Assembly (NCBI GenBank): GCA_019057735.1 | Contig: JAHLWV010000005.1 | Span: 1 to 26,576 of the forward strand | Length of the DNA stretch: 26,576 bases | Direction of reading: 5' to 3' | Source: Promethearchaeota archaeon | GTDB lineage: Archaea; Asgardarchaeota; Lokiarchaeia; Sigynarchaeales; SOKP01 | Part shown: positions 8,782-14,696 of the stretch, piece after piece | Position numbering within the stretch: position 1 is the first letter of the stretch | Layout of the letters: each line of letters begins with the position of its first letter | Position numbers and translations under genes: made by a program | Notes under the pieces: generated by a model | Databases searched by the model: none | Seen by the model: only the letters and a program-made list of their open reading frames with translations | Told to the model about the DNA's origin: nothing

Positions 8782-8990
8782 ATTTTGTTTTTCCTCACTC
8801 TTTTTTCAGAATAATAAAGATAATATCCTTTTTTCTTGTCTTTCTTTGCTGGGAATATTCTTGTTAAATGATTTCTTTCTTGAAATATTTTTTGAGATTT
8901 TATAGTATCCTTTTTCCTAGTTTGGAAGATTTTCCCTCTCAGAAATTTAACACCATTAATATATCTTATTCCCTTTTTCTTTTTTGTCAT
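8775..8990 (-). CDS. Small basic protein, paralogous module to 8479-8781
   Basis: 71 aa from ATG 8990, preceded by GATGAT 5 nt upstream. N-terminus MTKKKKGIRYINGVKFLRG. KKDT at 26-29, a helix, HLTRIFP at 41-47 and GYYLYYSEKR at 55-64 line up with KKDA, GYLTRITP and LWVR of the downstream neighbour. It overlaps that neighbour by 7 nt. No known family recognised; charge and context suggest the same role as the other small basic proteins. Confidence 0.75.
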   Translation of the reverse strand: MTKKKKGIRYINGVKFLRGKIFQTRKKDTIKSQKIFQERNHLTRIFPAKKDKKKGYYLYYSEKRVRKNKIW

Positions 8991-9020
8991 ATTTTATCAT
9001 CTCTTTTTTTATGTTTATAT

Positions 9021-9065
9021 TTAATTTATAATTTTCATCTGAATTTTTCCTTTCCAACGCCTAAT
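9021..9065 (-). pseudogene. Relict copy of the C-terminal tail of the PIKKK protein
   Basis: Read on the minus strand in the +1 frame relative to the gene ending at 9061, bases 9065-9021 encode I-RRWKGKIQMKIIN-stop. This nearly repeats RRWKGKIQTRIIN-stop, the tail of the gene ending at 9298 (9342-9298); about 36 of 45 nt match. It has no start and begins inside the stop region of the 9061-9270 gene, so it looks like a duplication remnant. Confidence 0.6.
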
Positions 9066-9270
9066 TTTTATTTTTTTTCTTTTCAAAACATTTCTCAGTA
9101 TAAAGTTTTTTACCGTGTGTCCCGCAAATGGAACAGTATTTTACATTTTTACCTGCAATAGGTCTAAAATCGCCTATTTTTATGTTATGAGCTTTGTAGG
9201 TTTTTTGTCTAATAGTTAAAGGTTTCTTTTTCACAGCGGGTTTCTTCTTAATTGGAGCTTTTTTAGACAT
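9061..9270 (-). CDS. Small PIKKK-type basic protein with CxxC
   Basis: 69 aa from ATG 9270; an in-frame TTG at 9282 is the other option. It begins SKKAPIKKKPAVKKKP, echoing the PIKKK tract of the upstream 383-aa protein, then has a compact segment with YCSICGTHGKKLYTEKC that could bind one metal, and ends KKKNKN. A relict of the upstream gene's tail lies just after it, so it may derive from a partial duplication of that gene with a new middle. Function unknown. Confidence 0.7.
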   Translation of the reverse strand: MSKKAPIKKKPAVKKKPLTIRQKTYKAHNIKIGDFRPIAGKNVKYCSICGTHGKKLYTEKCFEKKKNKN

Positions 9271-9297
9271 TTTTATTATCAACTCTTTTTTTCAATT

Positions 9298-10449
9298 TTA
9301 ATTTATAATTCGAGTTTGAATCTTTCCTTTCCATCTTCTAATCAAAACCTTTCTTCTCTTTCCACTAATCGTTCTATATCGTGCAGTCCATCTACCAGTA
9401 ATTGGACTATTTCTCCTTTTTGCTCTCGTCGATTTAACTTTCGGTAAAGGTTTCTTTTTCTTAACTATTTTCCTTTTAATTGGAGCTTTTTTTTTAGTAA
9501 TTACGACTTTTTTAATAGTTTTTTTCTTAACAATAGGCTTCTTCTTAATAGGTGGTTTCTTTTTCTTAATTGGAGCTTTTTTAATAGGTTTCTTCTTAAC
9601 AACGGGTTTTTTCTTCACAATTGGCTTTGCTTTAGCAATTGGTTTTTTCTTCTTAATTGGAACTTTTTTAATAGGTTTCTTCTTAATAGTTGGTTTCTTT
9701 TTTACGTGTTCTAATTTTTCAACAGGAGTAATTTTAATGGGATTTTTCGATAAAATAACAGACGAAAATAATTTTTCTTTAACTTTTTTAACAGGAGTTT
9801 CGATGGTTTTTCTTTCTTCTTTTTTTGGAATCGGTTTTGCTTTAGAAATTGGTTTTTTCTTAGGAATCTTTTTTACTTCTATTGGTTTAATGTCTTCTAC
9901 GACGTAAACGTATTTGTATCGATCTTCGTATTCCTTAACCTTTCTTTTAAATTGGTCGTCGTAATTGATCTCAACCATGTCGTGATCGCTTCCGTATGGA
10001 TCGGAAATTTCCTCAATTATATCTAATATTATTTCGTCGTTTTCTAATCCCGCTTTCATTTTCGCCATTTTACTGTCCCTATTGATCGCAAAATAACCGA
10101 TACTTTCTAATTGTTGCATAATGTTTCGATTTCGCAATTGAGACGTTTTATACCTTTCTTTAGATTTTCTGGATCTCGTTATGTCTCTCAGTTTCTTTTT
10201 TAATTTATGCTTCTCGGATTCCATCTTTCTGTCCATCATATTTGGGAATCTCTCTGACCATTCTTTTAATTTCTGATCGGAAATTCTCGTTTTATGCGTT
10301 TGATCGTATGCTCCTCTCATAATCTCGTGAAATCTATCTGGATCTTTCTCTTTCATTGGATAGACTTCGCTATCAAACGTATCAATAACGCTAAACAATG
10401 GTTGAGAGTTGTAATTCAATTGATTGACGTACGATTGACTCGAACTCAG
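9298..10449 (-). CDS. H1-like PIKKK-rich basic protein (383 aa)
   Basis: Residues 1-230 are mixed and charged, with helices (KLKKKLRDITRSRKSKERYK) and an acidic patch near 140-165. Residues about 250-340 are a low-complexity tract of PIKKK/PVVKKK/PIAKAK repeats like histone H1 tails. Residues 352-383 form a separate module: GRWTARYRTISGKRRKV then RRWKGKIQTR. Start: GGTGA at 10459-10455 is followed after 5 nt by CTG 10449, which adds ten residues to the first canonical start (TTG 10419, some 36 nt from the site). CTG is therefore my choice but unproven. A DNA-condensing or virion core role is inferred from composition; no enzyme motif is seen. Confidence 0.8.
   Translation of the reverse strand: MSSSQSYVNQLNYNSQPLFSVIDTFDSEVYPMKEKDPDRFHEIMRGAYDQTHKTRISDQKLKEWSERFPNMMDRKMESEKHKLKKKLRDITRSRKSKERYKTSQLRNRNIMQQLESIGYFAINRDSKMAKMKAGLENDEIILDIIEEISDPYGSDHDMVEINYDDQFKRKVKEYEDRYKYVYVVEDIKPIEVKKIPKKKPISKAKPIPKKEERKTIETPVKKVKEKLFSSVILSKNPIKITPVEKLEHVKKKPTIKKKPIKKVPIKKKKPIAKAKPIVKKKPVVKKKPIKKAPIKKKKPPIKKKPIVKKKTIKKVVITKKKAPIKRKIVKKKKPLPKVKSTRAKRRNSPITGRWTARYRTISGKRRKVLIRRWKGKIQTRIIN
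9430..9702 (-). repeat. Low-complexity PIKKK coding repeat
   Basis: Degenerate tandem repeats of about 21-36 nt, for example variants of TTCTTAATTGGAGCTTTTTT, encoding PIKKK, PVVKKK and APIKKKK blocks in the 383-aa protein. Copies are imperfect and in frame. Confidence 0.8.
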
Positions 10450-10460
10450 TTAATTCACCT

Positions 10461-10916
10461 TTATATTTGATAATATTTTTTGTATTTTTTACTTTGAATT
10501 ATATCGTATTGCGTTGCAGGTATTTTTTTCCCCTTCGTATCAACTATTCTCATATTTGGGATACTCATAGTTCCATAAACGTTTTTACCTAACTTCTTTT
10601 CTGCTTTTTTATTGTATGCTTTTGTATCTTTGCGTATTTTTTCAGCCATATTTTTAGCATCCTTAACAGTATTAAAATATGGTTTTTTGTGGTGATTAAA
10701 CCATTTTTGAGCTAAAGGTTCAAATACTTGTAATTTAACTTTTTTTGCTGAAGAACTTCGCCTCCTTTTAGGTTTTTCCTTCCAATTTATGTTTGCCTTT
10801 TTATGTTGACTTTTATAATAAGCAATCTCTTCCGCTGAAGGTGCCCTTCCCCTAGCTTTTGTAAAACCTTTAGTTATTGCTTTTTTACTCGTTTTATATA
10901 ACTTCTTTTTAACCAT
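10461..10916 (-). CDS. Small basic protein (151 aa)
   Basis: Starts at ATG 10916 (MVKKKLYKTSKKAITKGFTK). APSAEEIAYYKSQHKK at about 25-40 looks helical. KPKRRRSSSAKK is a basic linker. WFNHHKKPYFNTVKDAKNMA suggests a strand followed by the KDA-helix seen in the neighbours. The C-terminus is mixed alpha/beta. Its stop TAA is followed directly by the GGTGA used by the next gene. No family recognised. Confidence 0.75.
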   Translation of the reverse strand: MVKKKLYKTSKKAITKGFTKARGRAPSAEEIAYYKSQHKKANINWKEKPKRRRSSSAKKVKLQVFEPLAQKWFNHHKKPYFNTVKDAKNMAEKIRKDTKAYNKKAEKKLGKNVYGTMSIPNMRIVDTKGKKIPATQYDIIQSKKYKKYYQI

Positions 10917-10935
10917 TTTTTTTAACCGGCATTTT

Positions 10936-11154
10936 TTATCTAAAATAGATTACATAACTTTTTCGATATGGTCTTATCTTTGCTTTTCTTCCTTTTTCTT
11001 TAATTTCCTTTGCTCGTTTATTTGCAGTTCTTTTATTCTTAAAGAAATGTGGACGCATCTTTTTGGATTCTTGAGATAAAAGAACAAAGTAAATTTCTTT
11101 ATTAATCTTTTTCTCGTATTCATAAAATCCATAAAATCTTTTTTTCTTAGTTAC
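10936..11154 (-). CDS. Small basic protein, weak start (GTA or GTG)
   Basis: 72 aa if started at GTA 11154, exactly 5 nt after GGTGA (11164-11160), giving M-T-K-K-K-R-F. The conventional start would be GTG 11163, but that GTG lies inside the GGTGATTATC ribosome-binding sequence, so the extra MII would be translation of the Shine-Dalgarno. KNKRTA at 39-44, a helix, KAKIRP at 57-62 and YVIYFR at 67-72 align loosely with the KKDA-TRI-LWVR module of 8479-8781. Confidence 0.7.
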   Translation of the reverse strand, partial: VTKKKRFYGFYEYEKKINKEIYFVLLSQESKKMRPHFFKNKRTANKRAKEIKEKGRKAKIRPYRKSYVIYFR

Positions 11155-11159
11155 GATAA

Positions 11160-11164
11160 TCACC
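11160..11164 (-). promoter_or_regulatory. GGTGA Shine-Dalgarno fused to upstream stop (TAG-GTGATTATC)
   Basis: The upstream gene ends TAG and the next bases complete GGTGATTATC. The next in-frame codon 5 nt after GGTGA is GTA. An identical TAG-GTGATTATC junction sits before the 11544-11858 gene. Confidence 0.6.
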
Positions 11165-11385
11165 TAATCCCAATCAAACCTATGGGCATCTTTTTTAATA
11201 TTTTTTCTAAATTTATCAATCGTATTAACATTATCGTCTGAATAAAAGACTTCTTTCTCCCCTTTTTTGAATACAGCAGTAAATAAAAATTTCTGATTTG
11301 GTTTTTTTCCTTTAAATTTAGAATATCGTTTAATTGAAGACGCTTTCCAACCATTTACCTGCATTCCTTTAAATCTTTTTGCTAT
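11164..11385 (-). CDS. Small basic protein with probable ATA start
   Basis: 73 aa from ATA 11385, 6 nt after GGTGA (11396-11392), reading M-A-K-R-F-K-G. The first ATG in frame is 11364, but its only upstream purines (AAAGGA) touch the start codon directly, which is poor spacing. Body: NGWKASSIKRYSKF, then strands KFLFTAVFKKGEKEVFY and a C-terminal helix (TIDKFRKNIKKDAHRF). It ends directly on the TAG that forms part of the next gene's ribosome-binding site. Confidence 0.7.
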   Translation of the reverse strand: MAKRFKGMQVNGWKASSIKRYSKFKGKKPNQKFLFTAVFKKGEKEVFYSDDNVNTIDKFRKNIKKDAHRFDWD

Positions 11386-11543
11386 AATAATTCACCTTTT
11401 TTTACTAGTTTTTATTCCAATTTTTTTTAGATTTGTTTTTGTATTCCTGAAGCAAAATTCTCCCTATTTTCGGGTTTTTTGCCTATTGAAATTTAAAAAA
11501 ATAATCTTAATTAATTGATTTTTTTCCTTTTCTTACCAAAAAT

Positions 11544-11858
11544 CTACTTTTTCGGGACTTTTTTAGAATCAACGTCTCCTTTTATGTCCGCAGATCCAGG
11601 TCGCTTTTTCCAAGCCTTTAGATTTTTATCTGTAGGGCTTATTACTCTCTTATGTGATCGTTGTTTATCCCTTATTTGCGATTTTTTCGGTCGTTGAGCC
11701 ATAAGTTTACTCGCTAACGCAATACCGTGAACTTCTGGTTTATGTGCCCTCGTTTGATATTTTCCATCAATCTTTCTAACCCAAATATATCTGCCTTTCC
11801 CGTTTATTTTACGATGTCTCCTAGACCAAGTAGATCCTATTTCTTTTGTTTTTGTTAT
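11544..11858 (-). CDS. Small basic protein with shared WxRR-GK-QTR module, probable ATA start
   Basis: 104 aa from ATA 11858, 5 nt after GGTGA (11868-11864), reading M-T-K-T-K-E-I. GTG 11867 is the only canonical option and is part of that site. Residues 11-37 (WSRRHRKINGKGRY, WVRKIDGKYQTR) parallel the C-terminal module of the 383-aa protein (WTARYRTISGKRRK, RRWKGKIQTR): same order of Trp, basic run, I-x-GK, Val, GK-x-QTR. The C-terminal half is basic and probably disordered (ending DVDSKKVPKK). Confidence 0.7.
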   Translation of the reverse strand: MTKTKEIGSTWSRRHRKINGKGRYIWVRKIDGKYQTRAHKPEVHGIALASKLMAQRPKKSQIRDKQRSHKRVISPTDKNLKAWKKRPGSADIKGDVDSKKVPKK

Positions 11859-11863
11859 GATAA

Positions 11864-11868
11864 TCACC
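11864..11868 (-). promoter_or_regulatory. GGTGA Shine-Dalgarno, 5 nt before ATA
   Basis: Sequence on the minus strand is TAG-GTGATTATC-ATA-ACA. The site uses the last G of the upstream stop codon. If it is the ribosome-binding site, GTG cannot also be the start, which leaves ATA. Confidence 0.6.
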
Positions 11869-12116
11869 TATTTTTGTATATCTTCTAAATATTTTTTAAT
11901 TGAATCGTTACTTGTGCGGTAATCGTCGTAAAATCCCCAAATCCGATGATAATCTCCCTTTCTCCCTTTTAAAAACCCTTTGTCGCGTGGATTGTTTGGT
12001 TCGCCAAATTCTTTTTTCCATGCCATTTTGAATTTTTCAAAAGAAACGGCGTTTTTTCTAATTTTTTTGCTTGGATAATTACTTACGATAATACCTATTT
12101 TCTTCTTTTTTGCCAA
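11868..12116 (-). CDS. Small basic protein (82 aa), TTG start
   Basis: TTG 12116 lies 5 nt after AGTGA and gives MAKKKKIGIIVSNYPSKK, matching the MAKKKK family N-terminus; GTG 12125 would add three residues. The body KFKMAWKKEFGEPNNPRDKG, then DYHRIWGFYDDYR, looks like a small folded domain. It is the first gene of the Lys-rich run after an oligo-T region, so it may lead a separate transcript. Function unknown. Confidence 0.75.
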   Translation of the reverse strand: MAKKKKIGIIVSNYPSKKIRKNAVSFEKFKMAWKKEFGEPNNPRDKGFLKGRKGDYHRIWGFYDDYRTSNDSIKKYLEDIQK

Positions 12117-12146
12117 TTTTTTCACTTATTTTTGTTGTTTTAATTT

Positions 12147-12166
12147 AAAAAATGAGAACTAAAAAA
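12147..12166 (-). terminator. Possible oligo-T terminator after the FN3 gene
   Basis: Two T6 runs on the minus strand (12166-12161 and 12152-12147) follow the stop of the FN3-like gene within 55 nt and precede the Lys-rich gene run. Archaeal termination commonly uses U-runs without a stem. Sequence composition alone cannot prove use. Confidence 0.35.
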
Positions 12167-12200
12167 GTGTTTGAAGTCGCGTTCTCAACGACATTTGATT

Positions 12201-13316
12201 TTATCTTTTTCTTCTTTTTGCTAATATTGTTATTGGCACAGCTAAAGCTCCAAGAACTAAAATTGCTACTATTATTGTTATTACAGTGTAATCATCTGGT
12301 TCTGGTGGTTCATCAGGTACTCCATCTTCTGTTATTTCAATGCTTACATAAGCAGATCGTTCTGATTCTCCAAACATGTTTACAGCAGAAACTTTATAGC
12401 TATACACTCCAACTTCAATTAAAACTTCAGAATAACTCGTTGAAGTTAAACCATCTTCAAATGGTTCATATTCTGCACCACCTATGCTTCTATATACAAT
12501 ATAACTATCACAAAACACTTCTTCCCAATCTAAATAAATCTTTATTGTGTCTCCAATAATTTCATAAGTTAATTGGTTCATAAAAGGAGCTTCTGGTATT
12601 CCTTCTAATTGAACAACTATGGATACTTCATTTGAAAAATCCGATATGCCTGCTTCGTTTCCAGCTTTAATTTTGTATGAATAATCACCACTCTCTAACA
12701 CTAAATCATTGTAATAATTTTCACCAATTTCTTCTAAAAAGTCAAAAGAACCATCATTTTCAGAACGATACACACCATAATCATCTGCATCAGGAACAGG
12801 ATCCCACTCTAAAACTATTTCTCCATCTGTGCTTGGACTATTGACTGTAATATAAAGAACAGGACTGTCAGGTATTTCAAGTGGAGGTGGAGGTGGAACA
12901 TCAATAACCACACTTTCTTGGTTTGAAAAAACCTTCCCTATGTTGTTCACAGCCTCAATTCTGTAGTAATAAATTCCATTTTCTTTGGAAGCTCCATCAA
13001 TAAATGAACTAACAGTTCTCCCAATTGCTATTTTTTGTTCAGCCTCACCTGATTTGCACCTATAAACATTGTAGTAATAAACACGTGAAGAATCACTCCA
13101 ATCTAAGCTAACAACATCATCAAGATCAGGATCAGGTTGTATGTCATTTAATATTGGTGCAGATGGAAGTGAATCATAATATACCGGAGGATCACCTCCT
13201 CCACCACCATTTGTAGGTACAAGAACAAAAGGAACTATAGAAACAATTCCCACTACAACCAATATTGATGTCATTAACACCAAAATTAGAAGTATTCCTT
13301 TTTGCTTTGTGTTCAC
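12201..13316 (-). CDS. Membrane-anchored protein with three fibronectin type III-like domains
   Basis: 371 aa from GTG 13316, with GTGATG about 10 nt upstream. N-terminal hydrophobic segment (GILLILVLMTSILVVVGIV), a Gly/Pro linker, then three FN3-like domains at about 50-140, 148-235 and 239-328. Each has the W-D core strand (SLDWSDSS, VLEWDPVP, YLDWEEVF) and a YxYRIEAVN/YSYKIKAGN/YSYKVSAVN strand. A C-terminal membrane segment (VITIIVAILVLGALAVPI) precedes a KRRKR cytoplasmic stop. So it is an extracellular protein anchored by the C-terminus, perhaps by both ends. It follows two other exported proteins on the same strand. Likely role: surface or virion-envelope adhesion. Confidence 0.85.
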   Translation of the reverse strand: MNTKQKGILLILVLMTSILVVVGIVSIVPFVLVPTNGGGGGDPPVYYDSLPSAPILNDIQPDPDLDDVVSLDWSDSSRVYYYNVYRCKSGEAEQKIAIGRTVSSFIDGASKENGIYYYRIEAVNNIGKVFSNQESVVIDVPPPPPLEIPDSPVLYITVNSPSTDGEIVLEWDPVPDADDYGVYRSENDGSFDFLEEIGENYYNDLVLESGDYSYKIKAGNEAGISDFSNEVSIVVQLEGIPEAPFMNQLTYEIIGDTIKIYLDWEEVFCDSYIVYRSIGGAEYEPFEDGLTSTSYSEVLIEVGVYSYKVSAVNMFGESERSAYVSIEITEDGVPDEPPEPDDYTVITIIVAILVLGALAVPITILAKRRKR

Positions 13317-13339
13317 CGTCTTCTCATCACGTCAATTGC

Positions 13340-14668
13340 TTATTTTTTCAAAATCAACGGCATTCCAATTTGAATGAACAAATATATTCCTGCTATACTA
13401 ATTACAACAAGAATAACTAACCATCCCCATTTGTCCCACCAATCTTCCATGTCATCAAAAGGAGTTGGTCTAACTACAATTACTGGATCATATGATGTTA
13501 TTATTGGATCCCACAACCAATCTCCTTTTCTAAAAAATGGATCATCTAAAGCAGATTCATATGTCTCAGCATCTAATTTGACATTACAAATCAAATAAAC
13601 TGTTGCTTCGTATTCTATGTGAACAAAAGGACATCTCACATGAACTGATATGTCTCGATAAATGCTAAATGTGTCAATAGCATATATGGTTGGAAAGAAA
13701 TTAAAAACTGCATTGTAATCAAACCCACCTCTACGCACATCAATTCTTTGCTCAGTGTGAGTAATCTCTGGTGCCAACCTTATTGGATAGCTGTATGTTA
13801 AATCTGCTTCTGTTCCAACATTAGTGCGTTGCTCTCTTTCAGTAAAGCTATCAACCAACCATTGTTGTATTATTATTCCTTCTGTGACATAATCACTTGT
13901 CATGCCAGTCTCCCATCCTAAGTTTAAAGACTCAATCTTATCAACTACAACCTGTTGGCTATATGATAATTCATCTGTTAGTGTCAATGTGTCCACACCT
14001 CCCGATAGTTTTGGTTGTGTGGTATATAAATCGTTGTAATCACCACAAAATCCTTCTTCTGCCAAAACCACATCCATTACTTTTACCTCATAAAGAAATT
14101 GTGATGTTTTTATAGGTATTCCATTAATTATTTTTCCATCTAAACCCGAGAATGTTGGATTAATTCCTATTGTCATAGGAATATTGTGAGAGTAATCACG
14201 ATAATTAAGAGAACCATAATACACATAATCATAAGCAAATTTACCGTAATGCATTGCCGTCTTCGTCAATGTGGTAATTTTCATAGTGGCATATGTAATC
14301 ATAGAAGATTTCTTGTTTGTTTCAAGACCAATAAACACATCTCTCAAGCTTAATGCCAAATAACTGTTTATTTCGTACCCAAACACAATTCTTGACATAA
14401 ATTCAAGTGTGTTTTCATCTGATTCTTTGCTACCTAAACTTTCATAACTAATTAAATCTATTCCACCAATGTTGTGTCTAAGATAATCATTATTGTCTTC
14501 AGCCATTGTTATAGTCAACCAATCGTACCTAATGGTTTGATCGCCAACAATATCAATATAATCGTTCTCTTCAGCTCTTACTGAAACAGGACTAAGTGCT
14601 ACAATTTGAACTGAAAATAGAAAAAAAATGGAGAAAATTAAAATTAATAGCTTGCTTCGTTGCCTCAT
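13340..14668 (-). CDS. Type I membrane surface protein, 442 aa
   Basis: Start ATG 14668 with AGGTGG 6 nt upstream. Signal peptide at 1-32 (KLLILIFSIFFLFSVQIVAL, then SVRAEE as probable cleavage region). A large beta-rich ectodomain follows with four Cys (EEGFCGDYN, VHVRCPF, YLICNVK). A Trp-rich juxtamembrane stretch DDMEDWWDKWGW precedes a membrane segment (LVILVVISIAGIYLF) and a KK tail. This is the outline of an envelope glycoprotein or host S-layer-associated protein. No family recognised. It lies between two other exported proteins in one probable operon. Confidence 0.8.
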   Translation of the reverse strand: MRQRSKLLILIFSIFFLFSVQIVALSPVSVRAEENDYIDIVGDQTIRYDWLTITMAEDNNDYLRHNIGGIDLISYESLGSKESDENTLEFMSRIVFGYEINSYLALSLRDVFIGLETNKKSSMITYATMKITTLTKTAMHYGKFAYDYVYYGSLNYRDYSHNIPMTIGINPTFSGLDGKIINGIPIKTSQFLYEVKVMDVVLAEEGFCGDYNDLYTTQPKLSGGVDTLTLTDELSYSQQVVVDKIESLNLGWETGMTSDYVTEGIIIQQWLVDSFTEREQRTNVGTEADLTYSYPIRLAPEITHTEQRIDVRRGGFDYNAVFNFFPTIYAIDTFSIYRDISVHVRCPFVHIEYEATVYLICNVKLDAETYESALDDPFFRKGDWLWDPIITSYDPVIVVRPTPFDDMEDWWDKWGWLVILVVISIAGIYLFIQIGMPLILKK

Positions 14669-14696
14669 TTTTAACCACCTAAAAAAGTTGGGTTGA

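Noticed and set aside
11160..11354. 64-aa minus-strand ORF in another frame
   Set aside because: It overlaps the better-supported 11164-11385 gene, has no ribosome-binding site of its own, and runs across the GGTGATTATC junction.
11405..11467. Minus-strand 20-codon frame (ILLQEYKNKSKKNWNKN) between basic genes
   Set aside because: It resembles part of the 10461-10916 protein and could be a relict, but has only an ATA with no ribosome-binding site and is too short to support as a gene. The same spacer has a T7 run on the minus strand (11501-11495) that might be a terminator.
12152..12559. 135-aa plus-strand ORF, Leu-rich
   Set aside because: It is antisense to the FN3-domain gene; the composition is a by-product of that gene's codons.
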